A stretch of 9,390 bases of DNA, from contig CAOJDZ010000013.1 in NCBI GenBank assembly GCA_948433815.1, positions 1 through 9,390 of the forward strand, in the 5' to 3' direction. Below are positions 1 to 6,657 of the stretch, one piece after another (positions within the stretch are counted from its first letter, which is position 1; each line of letters begins with the position of its first letter). This stretch comes from an uncultured Clostridia bacterium (GTDB lineage: Bacteria; Bacillota_I; Bacilli_A; RF39; UBA660). The position numbers were made by a program, and so were the translations under genes. Under the pieces are notes generated by a model. That model was not told where the DNA came from, ran no database searches, and was given only the letters and a program-made list of their open reading frames with translations.

Positions 1-1
1 A

Positions 2-286
2 CTAGCATACTTTAATATGTTAACAACTACTAAAAAAGGAAATGGAAAAGAATTTATAGGATTACCAATAACAGCAAGTGCCATTATAATACCATTAGTA
101 TATTTTATATCTTACTTCTTTAAATTCAAACACGCAGTAATATTATTCCAAGTAACATTACTAATAACAGGTATATTATTTATAAGTCCATTTAAATTAA
201 AAAAACCTACAGGAAGAGAAAAAGCATTACTATCCGCTTTAGGAATTATTGCAATAATAATCACATTAATAAAAATATATTTATAG
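2..286 (+). CDS. pssA: CDP-diacylglycerol--serine O-phosphatidyltransferase, C-terminal part (5' end outside window)
   Basis: The reading frame is open from the first complete codon at base 2 and begins LAYFN, then about ten residues on F-I-G-L-P-I. This pair (R-L-A-x-F-N followed by F-x-G-L-P) is characteristic of the PssA branch of CDP-alcohol phosphatidyltransferases, downstream of the catalytic D-G-x2-A-R motif, which would lie left of the window. The remaining 90 or so residues form three hydrophobic segments, with the L-F-I-S-P-F-K-L-K-K-P loop typical of the family between the second and third. The enzyme is an integral membrane protein making phosphatidylserine and CMP from CDP-diacylglycerol and serine. 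An internal ATG at 17 opens the same frame, but the family residues just before it show it is not the start. The gene ends TAG inside a hairpin. No psd follows, and the next gene has its own promoter, so a link with the glycan genes is positional only. Confidence 0.85.
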   Translation, partial: LAYFNMLTTTKKGNGKEFIGLPITASAIIIPLVYFISYFFKFKHAVILFQVTLLITGILFISPFKLKKPTGREKALLSALGIIAIIITLIKIYL

Positions 287-306
287 TAAAATATATTTTT
301 TTCTTT
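271..306 (+). terminator. Putative intrinsic terminator of pssA, overlapping its stop codon
   Basis: A perfect 12-bp inverted repeat of A and T only (271-282 with 289-300) encloses a 6-base loop that contains the TAG stop, and is followed by TTCTTT. The stem has no G-C pair, so it would be thermally weak, but A-T-only hairpins running into T tracts recur in this window, which suggests they are the local style of terminator. It separates pssA from the glycosyltransferase downstream. Confidence 0.5.
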
Positions 307-314
307 AAATAATA

Positions 315-320
315 TATAAT
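315..320 (+). promoter_or_regulatory. -10 box (TATAAT) for the GT2 gene at 339
   Basis: A perfect TATAAT lies 24 bases before the start codon, just past the putative pssA terminator. No good -35 hexamer is seen at the standard distance, where the sequence is only A/T. Transcription would give a very short leader carrying AGGAG at 327-331, seven bases before the ATG. In DNA this AT-rich a TATAAT can occur by chance; its position between terminator and ribosome binding site is what supports it. Confidence 0.45.
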
Positions 321-338
321 AAAGTTAGGAGTGAATTT

Positions 339-1277
339 ATGAAAGATTTAATAAGTATAATAGTCCCAGTTCATAATAGTAGTAAATACTTAAATAAATG
401 TTTAGATAGTATTCTTAATCAAACTTATAAACATATAGAAATAATTGTAATAGAAAATGGAAGCACAGATAATAGTTTAGAAATTCTAAATAATTATAAA
501 GATAAAATAAAATTAGAAGTATTAGAATGTTCAGGATTAAGTCAAGCGAGAAATAGAGGTTTGGAACTATCAAAAGGTGAATACATAGCATTTGTAGATA
601 GTGACGATATAATTGAACCTAATATGATTGAAGAACTTCTTAATAATATCAAAGAAACAAAAAGCGACTTAAGTTGTTGTGATATAAATGAAATTCACGA
701 AAGCACTAATAAAATAGTAAAAAGAAATGAATATCCAAAAGAATTAATAACTAAACAAGAAATACATAAAAACTACATAAAATTTAACTTTGCTATTTGG
801 AATAAACTCTATAAAAAAGAAATAATAGATAAATATAAAATAGAATTTCCATTAAATCTAAAATACGAAGACATACCTTTTGTATTATTATACTTATCAA
901 AATGTAATAAAATATCTAAAGTTAATAAATATTTATATAATTATCTAGTTCATAGTGAAAGTGAACAAACTACTGTGGATAAACGTATTTTTGATATAAT
1001 AAAAATATTGGATTTATGTTTAACATTTATAGATAAAAAAGACTTAGAAGATGTATATGTAAGAGAATTAACTACATATATAATAAAAACTAGAACATTA
1101 AAAGATAAAAATATTAGGAAAGAATTTATAAATGAAGCATACGATAAACTAAATAAAAACTATCCAAACTGGAAAAAATGTAATTACTTAAAATCTAGAA
1201 GCATATTTAAAAAACTAATACAATCAAATAAAGCATTAACAATTATTTATACAGGATTATATAGTTGGTTAAAATAA
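339..1277 (+). CDS. GT2-family glycosyltransferase (GT-A fold), 312 aa
   Basis: The product transfers a sugar from a nucleotide-sugar donor, most likely at the cytoplasmic face of the membrane, to a growing surface glycan; donor and acceptor cannot be read. The protein opens with the GT2 core: S-I-I-V-P-V-H-N at 6-13, E-N-G-S-T-D-N-S at 39-46, G-L-S-Q-A-R-N-R-G at 66-74, and the metal-binding V-D-S-D-D at 86-90. A later K-Y-E-D motif (175-178) occupies the place of the acceptor-site/catalytic-base acidic pair. The nucleotide-contact segment reads ENGS where the relative at 6658 has NDGS, a mild variation found elsewhere in GT2. The last 100 or so residues are charged and without a recognisable domain, ending in a short hydrophobic stretch; there is no clear transmembrane helix. 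The start is fixed by AGGAG seven bases upstream. The gene is a single-domain enzyme, unlike the two large fused transferases of the operon further on, and is cut off from them by the regulator gene. Confidence 0.9.
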   Translation: MKDLISIIVPVHNSSKYLNKCLDSILNQTYKHIEIIVIENGSTDNSLEILNNYKDKIKLEVLECSGLSQARNRGLELSKGEYIAFVDSDDIIEPNMIEELLNNIKETKSDLSCCDINEIHESTNKIVKRNEYPKELITKQEIHKNYIKFNFAIWNKLYKKEIIDKYKIEFPLNLKYEDIPFVLLYLSKCNKISKVNKYLYNYLVHSESEQTTVDKRIFDIIKILDLCLTFIDKKDLEDVYVRELTTYIIKTRTLKDKNIRKEFINEAYDKLNKNYPNWKKCNYLKSRSIFKKLIQSNKALTIIYTGLYSWLK

Positions 1278-1295
1278 AAAATAATTTTAAAAGTA

Positions 1296-1304
1296 TGGTA
1301 AAAT
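1296..1304 (+). promoter_or_regulatory. Extended -10 promoter (TGG-TAAAAT) for the AlbA_2 protein gene
   Basis: TG-N-TAAAAT lies 22 bases before the start codon at 1327, in the 49-bp gap after the GT2 gene. The TGn extension compensates for the absence of a recognisable -35. The pattern TATG followed by an AT-rich -10 recurs before the genes at 3224 and 8992. The strong GAGGTGG ribosome binding site at 1311-1317 follows. No terminator with a T tract is seen after the preceding gene, so read-through from it is also possible. Confidence 0.45.
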
Positions 1305-1326
1305 AAAGACGAGGTGGCAATTTAAT

Positions 1327-2781
1327 ATGAGTTTATCTAAAATTAATACTAGCATTACATTAGAATATTTAACTAATAATATAGAAAATATGTATTTTGA
1401 TCGAAAAAGTGCAAATTATGCATTAAAGGATTTGGCAAACGAAATAGCCTCTTTTGCTAATGCTAATGGAGGAATATTAGCATATGGAATAACTGATAGT
1501 GGAAAAATAGAAGGATGCAAAAAATACGGAACTAAGAAGTTTAATGATGCTCAAAAAGTAGTAATCAATTTTTTAAAGCCAGTTCCAATATATACTTGTG
1601 AAATAATAGAAATAGTAAATGAAAAACAAGAGAATGATCATATTTTATTATTTCATATTGAACCTTCAATGAATTATATAGTGAGAAATAGTAAAGATGA
1701 AGTTTACTGTAGACAAGGAGATTCATCAATAAAATTAAATCATGATCAAATTAGAATTTTAGAATATGATAGAAAAGAAAGAAACTTTGAAACGGAAGTA
1801 ATAAATGAATCGTCAATTGAAGATATAGATAATGAAACTATAGAGGAATTTAAAAGCAGAATAGATACTGACTTAGATAATATAAGTGTTTTAAAAGCTA
1901 GAGGTTACTTAAAAGAAATAAATGGAGAGTTGAAATTCACAAATGCTGGTATGTTACTATTTGGAAAAAATCCTTCAATATATTTGCCATGTTCTAGACT
2001 AAGAGTTATAAAATTTGAAGGAGAGGAATTTAAAACTGGAAAAGAAATGAATGTTATAAAAGAGAAAACATTCGATAAAAATTTATGTAAAATTTTAACA
2101 GAAAGTAGAGAATTTATAAATAGTCAGCTTAGAGAGTTTAGTTGTTTAAATAACAATGGGATTTTTGAAAAGACTCCAGAATATCCAGAATTTGCTTGGT
2201 ATGAAGGTATTGTTAATGCTGTAACTCATAGGGATTATTCTAACAGTGGAGAGCAAATATTAGTAAAAATATACAACAATAGAATGGAAATACTAAGTCC
2301 TGGTAAATTAGGCGGATTTGTAACAGTTGAAAATATGAAAGTTAAAAGATATTCAAGAAATCCACAAATAGCAAGAACATTAGTAGAATTTGGAATAGTA
2401 AGAGAATTAAATGAAGGAGTAAAAAGAATTTACAATGAAATGGAATTATACAATCTTGAAGAACCTGCTTATTCCGAACCTGATAGAAATTCTGTTTTAT
2501 TAATTTTGAATAATAATATTGAAAAACGATCTAATATAGCCCAAAAAGTAAATATTACAAAAATTGAACAAATATGGAATAGTCTTAACCATTTAGAACA
2601 AATAGCAATTGACTACATAATTAATAATGATGGTGCAACACGTGAGGAAATAAGTGAGTTAATTAATAGAGGAAAAACTAGTACTGTAAATTTATTGAAT
2701 AAATTAATAGAGAAAAATTTAATCATTTGGTCTGGAACAACTAAGCAAGACTCGCATGGCAAATATATAATAAAGGAATAA
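1327..2781 (+). CDS. AlbA_2 / HATPase_c_4 / winged-helix protein, putative transcriptional regulator, 484 aa
   Basis: Three parts are visible. Residues about 19-145 form an AlbA_2 (Schlafen AlbA-like) domain: the family box appears as F-D-R-K-S-A at 24-29, followed by A-S-F-A-N-A-N-G-G-I-L-A-Y-G-I at 41-55 and the Y-C-R-Q-G-D-S-S segment at 127-134. Residues about 285-395 match the HATPase_c_4 domain often paired with it: W-Y-E-G-I-V-N-A-V-T-H-R-D-Y at 291-304 and R-M-E-I-L-S-P-G-K-L at 319-328. Residues about 412-482 look like a winged helix-turn-helix (T-R-E-E-I-S-E-L-I around 438-446). Proteins of this build are commonly annotated as ATP-binding putative transcriptional regulators; their biochemistry is mostly unknown, and AlbA_2 domains are related to the nuclease/RNA-binding domain of Schlafens. 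The first box has Asp where many relatives have Glu, a known subfamily variant. The start is set by GAGGTGG ten bases upstream. The gene sits between glycan genes and directly before a GC-rich repeat array, so control of the locus or an unrelated defence-like role are both possible. Confidence 0.85.
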   Translation: MSLSKINTSITLEYLTNNIENMYFDRKSANYALKDLANEIASFANANGGILAYGITDSGKIEGCKKYGTKKFNDAQKVVINFLKPVPIYTCEIIEIVNEKQENDHILLFHIEPSMNYIVRNSKDEVYCRQGDSSIKLNHDQIRILEYDRKERNFETEVINESSIEDIDNETIEEFKSRIDTDLDNISVLKARGYLKEINGELKFTNAGMLLFGKNPSIYLPCSRLRVIKFEGEEFKTGKEMNVIKEKTFDKNLCKILTESREFINSQLREFSCLNNNGIFEKTPEYPEFAWYEGIVNAVTHRDYSNSGEQILVKIYNNRMEILSPGKLGGFVTVENMKVKRYSRNPQIARTLVEFGIVRELNEGVKRIYNEMELYNLEEPAYSEPDRNSVLLILNNNIEKRSNIAQKVNITKIEQIWNSLNHLEQIAIDYIINNDGATREEISELINRGKTSTVNLLNKLIEKNLIIWSGTTKQDSHGKYIIKE

Positions 2782-2810
2782 TTAAAGTACAGATTATTAA
2801 AACGACGTGC

Positions 2811-2930
2811 AGGAGTCCAGAGGAGACCATAGGAGTTCAGAGGTGACCACAGGAGTTCAAAGGTGACCACAGGAGTCCAGAGGTGACCACAGGAGTCCAG
2901 AGGTGACCACAGGAGTCCAGAGGCGATCAC
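2811..2930. repeat. Six-copy 20-bp tandem repeat (minisatellite-like), GC-rich
   Basis: Six head-to-tail 20-bp units with consensus AGGAGTCCAG + AGGTGACCAC. Units 4 and 5 are identical to consensus, unit 2 differs at one base and units 1, 3 and 6 at two each, so the outer units are the most worn. The consensus has 12 G/C in 20 against a background of mostly A and T. Each unit is two related 10-bp halves containing the heptamers GGAGTCC and GGTGACC, both three-base-arm dyads around a central G, so the array is also twelve degenerate 10-bp units. The plus strand has TGA in the repeat and codes for nothing; the minus strand of the consensus happens to lack stops in every frame. There are no unique spacers, so this is not CRISPR. 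Function unknown. Confidence 0.95.
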
Positions 2931-3094
2931 TAAAAATAAATATTATTAACATATTTAAAAAATTACGATTTTATATTAATATGATAGCAAAAAATCTTTA
3001 CACTTTTGCAAAGGTACTGTTATTATGATAAATCTCATTTTTTTAAATCAAAGTCTTTTCCAGTTGAATGAAAGATACAACTCATTATAAGACT

Positions 3095-3148
3095 AAAAAA
3101 CTAAAAGAAAAAAACTTGAAAAACTAATTCTTTTAGTTTTTTCTTTTG
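3095..3148 (+). terminator. Putative intrinsic terminator before the export operon
   Basis: A perfect 15-bp inverted repeat (3095-3109 with 3128-3142) has an 18-base loop and is followed by CTTTTGTTTT. Only three of the fifteen pairs are G-C. The right arm can instead pair with 3119-3127 in a tighter 9-bp hairpin with a 5-base loop (3119-3127 with 3133-3141). It would end transcripts coming from the AlbA_2 gene and repeat array; its T-rich and A-rich arms could also work in the other direction. Confidence 0.6.
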
Positions 3149-3185
3149 TTTTAAGTATTTTTTTCTTAATTTATCACATTATATA

Positions 3186-3194
3186 TGATATTAT
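3186..3194 (+). promoter_or_regulatory. Extended -10 promoter (TGA-TATTAT) of the export operon
   Basis: TG-N-TATTAT, one base off TATAAT, lies about 30 bases before the start codon at 3224 and downstream of the A-T terminator. The best -35 candidate at 17-bp spacing is only TTAATT. The alternating TA tract that follows (3191-3202) makes the exact -10 uncertain. It would drive the four genes 3224-8643. Confidence 0.4.
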
Positions 3195-3223
3195 ATATAT
3201 AGATAAAGTTATAGAGGTGAATT

Positions 3224-4036
3224 ATGTCTAAAATAAAAGCGATTTTTATAAATTTTAAAAACTATTGGTTTTTAATGACACAATTAATATCAAGAGACTT
3301 TAAAGTTAAATATAAAAGAAGTATATTAGGAATACTATGGAGTTTACTAAACCCTCTTTTAACTATGACAGTTATGACAATAGTATTTAGTCAAATGTTT
3401 AAATTTAATGTTCCAGGAGTTAACTATATAGTTTATTTAATGACAGGTATAGTTATGTTTAATTACTTTAGTGGAGCCTCAAATTCTGCTATGACTTCTG
3501 TTGTAGAAAACTTTACTTTAATAAATAAAGTTTATATACCTAAATACATATTCCCAATATCTAAATGCTTATTTGTGGGAATAGACTTTTTATTAACACT
3601 TATACCATGGTTTATAATTATATTATTATCTCAAGTAGGGTTAGGAACTTATGCATGTGATTTAAATATTTATTATTTACTACTTCCATATATATTCTTA
3701 TGTCTTTTCTTATTTGCCGCTGGTATGGGAATGCTTTTATCATGTCTATCAGTATTCTTAAGAGATATTTTTCATATATACGGTATTGTATTAACTCTAT
3801 GGAATTATCTTACGCCAGTATTTTATGATTTAACAATACTTCCTGAAACATTACAAAGTATTATGAGATTTAATCCAATGTATCAATTTATAAATGGAGC
3901 AAGGTCTATAGTATTATTTGGCCAAGCACCAAACTTAATGCATTTAATTATAATGGGATTAATTGGTCTTGGAATGTTCTTAATTGGTGGTTTAGTATTT
4001 AAGAAAAAACAAGATAAATTTATATATTACATATAA
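3224..4036 (+). CDS. wzm: ABC-2 polysaccharide/teichoic-acid export permease, Wzm/TagG type, 270 aa
   Basis: This is the membrane subunit of an ABC transporter that moves a lipid-linked glycan from the inner to the outer face of the cytoplasmic membrane. The N-terminal amphipathic segment S-R-D-F-K-V-K-Y-K-R-S-I-L-G-I-L-W-S-L-L-N-P-L-L (23-46) is the family's hallmark, followed by about six hydrophobic spans (roughly 38-58, 66-86, 113-137, 150-176, 183-201 and 237-258). The conserved V-F-L-R-D-I-F-H at 177-184 and N-P-M-Y-Q-F-I-N-G-A-R-S at 217-228 are also family features, and 270 residues is the usual length. AGAGGTGA at 3213-3220 sets the start. The stop overlaps the ribosome binding site of the ATPase gene, indicating coupled translation. 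The symbol denotes the family only; which glycan is carried is not determined. Confidence 0.92.
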   Translation: MSKIKAIFINFKNYWFLMTQLISRDFKVKYKRSILGILWSLLNPLLTMTVMTIVFSQMFKFNVPGVNYIVYLMTGIVMFNYFSGASNSAMTSVVENFTLINKVYIPKYIFPISKCLFVGIDFLLTLIPWFIIILLSQVGLGTYACDLNIYYLLLPYIFLCLFLFAAGMGMLLSCLSVFLRDIFHIYGIVLTLWNYLTPVFYDLTILPETLQSIMRFNPMYQFINGARSIVLFGQAPNLMHLIIMGLIGLGMFLIGGLVFKKKQDKFIYYI

Positions 4037-4047
4037 AGGAGGGCTAC

Positions 4048-4779
4048 ATGATTTATTTAGAAAATGTTGGAATGAAATTTAACTTAGGTGTAGAAAAAGA
4101 TAACTCAATAAAACAGACCTTTGTAAATTTATTCAAAGGAAAAAAGAACACTAAAGATTACTTTTGGGCTTTAAAAGAAGTAAGTTTTCACATAAATAAA
4201 GGCGAAGTAATAGGACTTATAGGAAGTAATGGAGCAGGAAAATCAACACTTTTAAAAGTGGTAAGTGGTGTTATGAAACCAACAGAAGGAAAAGTTACAG
4301 TAAATGGTGTTATTTCTCCAATGATAGAATTAGGCGCAGGATTTGATCAAAACTTAACAGCTAGAGAAAATATATACCTAAATGGTGCAATATTAGGATA
4401 TTCAAAAAAATTCTTAGACGAAAAATTTAATGATATTGTTGAATTTTCAGAATTAAAAGATTTCCTTGATGTTCCAGTTAAAAACTTTTCTTCAGGTATG
4501 ACAGCAAAATTAGCATTCTCAATCGCAACTATAGTAAATCCAGAAATTTTAATAGTTGATGAAATACTTTCAGTAGGAGATATAAAATTCCAAGAAAAAA
4601 GTAAAAACAAAATGATGGAAATGATTAAAGGTGGTACAACAGTACTATATGTATCTCACTCACTTGAATCAATAAAAGAACTTTGCACCAAAGTAATATG
4701 GCTAGATCATGGAAAAATAGTAAAAATGGGGAGTACACAAGAAATTTGTGATGAGTATTATAAATCTCAAATAAATTAA
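4048..4779 (+). CDS. wzt: ABC polysaccharide/teichoic-acid export ATPase, Wzt/TagH type, short form, 243 aa
   Basis: This is the nucleotide-binding subunit that powers the preceding permease. Visible motifs are Walker A G-S-N-G-A-G-K-S-T at 59-67, the family-specific S-P-M-I-E-L-G-A-G-F segment at 90-99 where the Q-loop lies, the signature F-S-S-G-M at 147-151 in place of LSGGQ (normal for glycan exporters of this family), Walker B I-L-I-V-D-E at 167-172, D-loop S-V-G-D at 175-178 and switch histidine in Y-V-S-H-S at 201-205. The protein ends shortly after the ATPase domain, so it lacks the C-terminal carbohydrate-binding domain of Wzt proteins that recognise a capped O-antigen end. A near-perfect AAAGGAGG (4035-4042) overlapping the permease stop, five bases before ATG, predicts strong coupled translation. 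Confidence 0.93.
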   Translation: MIYLENVGMKFNLGVEKDNSIKQTFVNLFKGKKNTKDYFWALKEVSFHINKGEVIGLIGSNGAGKSTLLKVVSGVMKPTEGKVTVNGVISPMIELGAGFDQNLTARENIYLNGAILGYSKKFLDEKFNDIVEFSELKDFLDVPVKNFSSGMTAKLAFSIATIVNPEILIVDEILSVGDIKFQEKSKNKMMEMIKGGTTVLYVSHSLESIKELCTKVIWLDHGKIVKMGSTQEICDEYYKSQIN

Positions 4780-4783
4780 GCAT

Positions 4784-4821
4784 AAAAGTAAGAAACTTTT
4801 TTCTATGTTTATAAGAAAAAA
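4784..4821 (+). other. Overlapping small hairpins between the ATPase and GT32/GT-B genes
   Basis: AAAAGT (4784-4789) can pair with ACTTTT (4795-4800) across a 5-base loop and is followed by TTC, a short terminator-like hairpin. The same T tract can instead pair as TTTTTTCT (4797-4804) with AGAAAAAA (4814-4821) around a 9-base loop. The two folds exclude each other. They could lower or tune read-through into the next gene, but short A/T inverted repeats are frequent by chance in DNA this AT-rich. Confidence 0.3.
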
Positions 4822-4834
4822 GAACATTTTAAAG

Positions 4835-4840
4835 AAGGAG
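4835..4840 (+). promoter_or_regulatory. Ribosome binding site AAGGAG that fixes the start of the GT32/GT-B gene at 4847
   Basis: AAGGAG ends six bases before the ATG at 4847. The frame is also open from an ATG at 4805, which would add 14 lysine-rich residues, but that ATG has no Shine-Dalgarno sequence, lies in the loop of a possible hairpin, and the family's N-terminal motif (K-Y-I-H-Y-C-W-F-G) begins immediately after the 4847 ATG. Confidence 0.8.
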
Positions 4841-4846
4841 AAAAAT

Positions 4847-6649
4847 ATGAAAAAATATATTCACTATTGTTGGTTTGGAACAAAACCATTCCCTAAATTA
4901 GGAAAAAAATGTTTGGCAAGTTGGAAGAAATATTTGCCTGATTTTGAAATAATTAAATGGAGCGAAGAAAATGTTGATTTAAATGAGTGTCCATTTATTA
5001 AAGAAGCATATGAAAATGGAAAATGGGCATTTGTCTCTGATTATGTAAGAACAAAAGTCCTTAAAGAATATGGTGGAATATATTTTGATACTGATATGGA
5101 AGTATTAAAATATATAGATGAATTATTAAAAAACGATACATTTTTAGGAATTGAAGATACAGGTTTTGTTGCGGTAGGTGTTTGGTCTGAAAAAGAAAAA
5201 AACGGATTACTACCAACAAAAGTTTTAGAAGAATATCAAAAAATGCCGTCACTTGATTTAAATAACTTATCAAATTTATCAATACCTAAAATAGTAAGCA
5301 AAATTTTATCCGAATATGGTTTTATTCACGGAAAAAATGAAATACAAATATTAAATGATAATATATATATATATCCAAGAGAGTATTTCTACCCTTATTC
5401 TTATAATAGAGAAAATAATATTTTTACAGATAATACATGTATGATACATTATTATGATGCAAGTTGGGTACCAAAAAAAGAAAGAATAGAAAACGCTCTA
5501 GTTCGTAAATTGGGAAGAAAAAAAACATTTAAAATTTTAAAAATTTACAGGCTATTAAAATTTTATATTAGAAAGTTAGCAAAAATAATGCTTTTCCCAA
5601 TAACGATATATAAAAGAAAAAAAAGAAAAGATGCACAAATAACTAGTGAATATCTAAATGATATAGAAAACACAATTAGATTAGTAGAGAAAAATAGCAA
5701 AAAAGACTATATAGTAATACATAATGGTAATTATTTAGGTGTAACATCAGCGACATTAGAATTATTTGATAACACTGTAGATGCAAGAGAAATATTAAGA
5801 AAACAAGATGTTAAAAAAATAGGCGATAAAATTCTGAATTCTAATATAAAACAAGTCATATTTAGTTCATTTCCAATTGGATATAAAAACTTAGCAAAAT
5901 ATTTGAAGAAAAAAAATAATAAAATAAAGTTAAAATCATATTGGCATGGAAGTCACTCTCAAATATTAGATAGTTATGGTTTTGAAAGAAACATAGAGAT
6001 AATAAAACTACACAAAAAAGGCATTATTGACGTTATGGGAATATGTAAAAAGAGTTTAGTAGAATTCTATAAAAAGGAAAATTATAATGTAGCATTTTTA
6101 ACTAATAAAGTAGAAACTAACATTAAACCAATAAATAAAAATAATGATAAAATAAGAATAGGATTATATGCTGCTCAGTGTTCTGATTGGAGAAAGAATA
6201 TGTTTTCACAAATCGCGGCTGCATCATTAATAGAAAACGCTATTTTAGATATGGCTCCATTAAATGAAGAAGGAAAAGAATTTGCTAAAACTTTAGGACT
6301 TGAACTTGAAGGTGTAGATCACTCCCTAAAAAGAGAAGAATTAATAAAAAGAATGGGAAATAATACAGTAAATTTATACGTAACATTATCTGAATGTAGC
6401 CCTATGCTTCCGCTAGAAAGTTTTGAAATGAATGTACCTTGCATAACAGGTAACAATCACCATTACTTTAAAAATAGTGAATTAGAAAAATATTTAGTAG
6501 TAAATAACGAAGAAGATGTAACTGAAATAAAAGATAAAATAATAAAATGTATAGAGAACCAAGAGAAAATACTGGAACTTTACAAAACGTTTAAAAAAGA
6601 ACTCTTAAAAGAATCTAAAAAAGATGTAGAAGAATTCTTAAATATGTAG
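4847..6649 (+). CDS. Two-module glycosyltransferase: GT32-like (DXD) + GT4-like GT-B domain, 600 aa
   Basis: Residues 1-210 are a GT32-type 'sugar-binding region containing DXD motif' transferase: K-Y-I-H-Y-C-W-F-G at 3-11, W-A-F-V-S-D-Y-V-R at 60-68, Y-G-G-I-Y-F-D-T-D at 75-83 with D81 and D83 as the metal/nucleotide-sugar ligands, and a closing M-I-H-Y-Y-D-A-S-W at 199-207. Residues 211-280 are a very basic linker with an aromatic, partly hydrophobic stretch (about 230-255) that may lie on the membrane. Residues about 283-600 look like a GT-B transferase: W-H-G-S-H at 366-370, a second Rossmann-like start K-I-R-I-G-L-Y at 435-441, and S-E-C-S-P-M-L-P-L-E-S at 515-525, an E-x7-E motif (E516, E524) as in GT4, followed by P-C-I-T-G. 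Both modules keep their key residues, so the protein probably adds two sugars in sequence to the glycan exported by the upstream ABC transporter. The C-terminal module is paralogous to the start of the next protein. Sugars unknown. Confidence 0.82.
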   Translation: MKKYIHYCWFGTKPFPKLGKKCLASWKKYLPDFEIIKWSEENVDLNECPFIKEAYENGKWAFVSDYVRTKVLKEYGGIYFDTDMEVLKYIDELLKNDTFLGIEDTGFVAVGVWSEKEKNGLLPTKVLEEYQKMPSLDLNNLSNLSIPKIVSKILSEYGFIHGKNEIQILNDNIYIYPREYFYPYSYNRENNIFTDNTCMIHYYDASWVPKKERIENALVRKLGRKKTFKILKIYRLLKFYIRKLAKIMLFPITIYKRKKRKDAQITSEYLNDIENTIRLVEKNSKKDYIVIHNGNYLGVTSATLELFDNTVDAREILRKQDVKKIGDKILNSNIKQVIFSSFPIGYKNLAKYLKKKNNKIKLKSYWHGSHSQILDSYGFERNIEIIKLHKKGIIDVMGICKKSLVEFYKKENYNVAFLTNKVETNIKPINKNNDKIRIGLYAAQCSDWRKNMFSQIAAASLIENAILDMAPLNEEGKEFAKTLGLELEGVDHSLKREELIKRMGNNTVNLYVTLSECSPMLPLESFEMNVPCITGNNHHYFKNSELEKYLVVNNEEDVTEIKDKIIKCIENQEKILELYKTFKKELLKESKKDVEEFLNM

Positions 6650-6657
6650 GTGATTAT

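Larger units (their letters stand above)
2782..3223. other. 442-bp gene-free region between the regulator gene and the export operon
   Basis: No credible gene is present. From left to right it holds a short AT-rich spacer, the 20-bp repeat array (2811-2930), an AT-rich stretch with an 8-bp palindrome TTTGCAAA at 3005-3012, a possible weak promoter (TTGCAA at 3007-3012 and TGATAAAT at 3026-3033, spacing about 16), a two-part inverted repeat (AGTCTT 3052-3057 with AAGACT 3089-3094, enclosing AGTTG 3062-3066 with CAACT 3078-3082), the A-T terminator hairpin at 3095-3142, and the extended -10 promoter of the export operon. Confidence 0.8.

Noticed and set aside
1269..1290. TTAAAAT / ATTTTAA inverted repeat at the end of the first GT2 gene, as a terminator
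   Set aside because: Seven A-T pairs with no T tract after it; expected by chance in this composition.
2613..2930. 105-codon minus-strand frame with repeated L-L-W-S-P and L-W-T-P segments across the repeat array
   Set aside because: The minus strand of the 20-bp consensus contains no stop in any frame, so the repeat creates an open frame by itself; the rest lies antisense inside the AlbA_2 gene and the only start is a GTG without a ribosome binding site.
2811..2930. CRISPR array
   Set aside because: Units are directly abutting 20-mers with no unique spacers, and there are no cas genes.
4347..4610. Minus-strand frame inside the ABC ATPase gene (and similar ones at 5061-5282 and 7410-7796)
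   Set aside because: Each is antisense to a well-supported gene with conserved motifs, lacks its own ribosome binding site and encodes low-complexity F/S/L/I-rich sequence expected of the complement of lysine- and glutamate-rich coding DNA.
4805..4846. Upstream ATG giving a 14-residue N-terminal extension to the GT32/GT-B protein
   Set aside because: No Shine-Dalgarno before it, whereas AAGGAG lies six bases before the ATG at 4847 and the family motif starts there.
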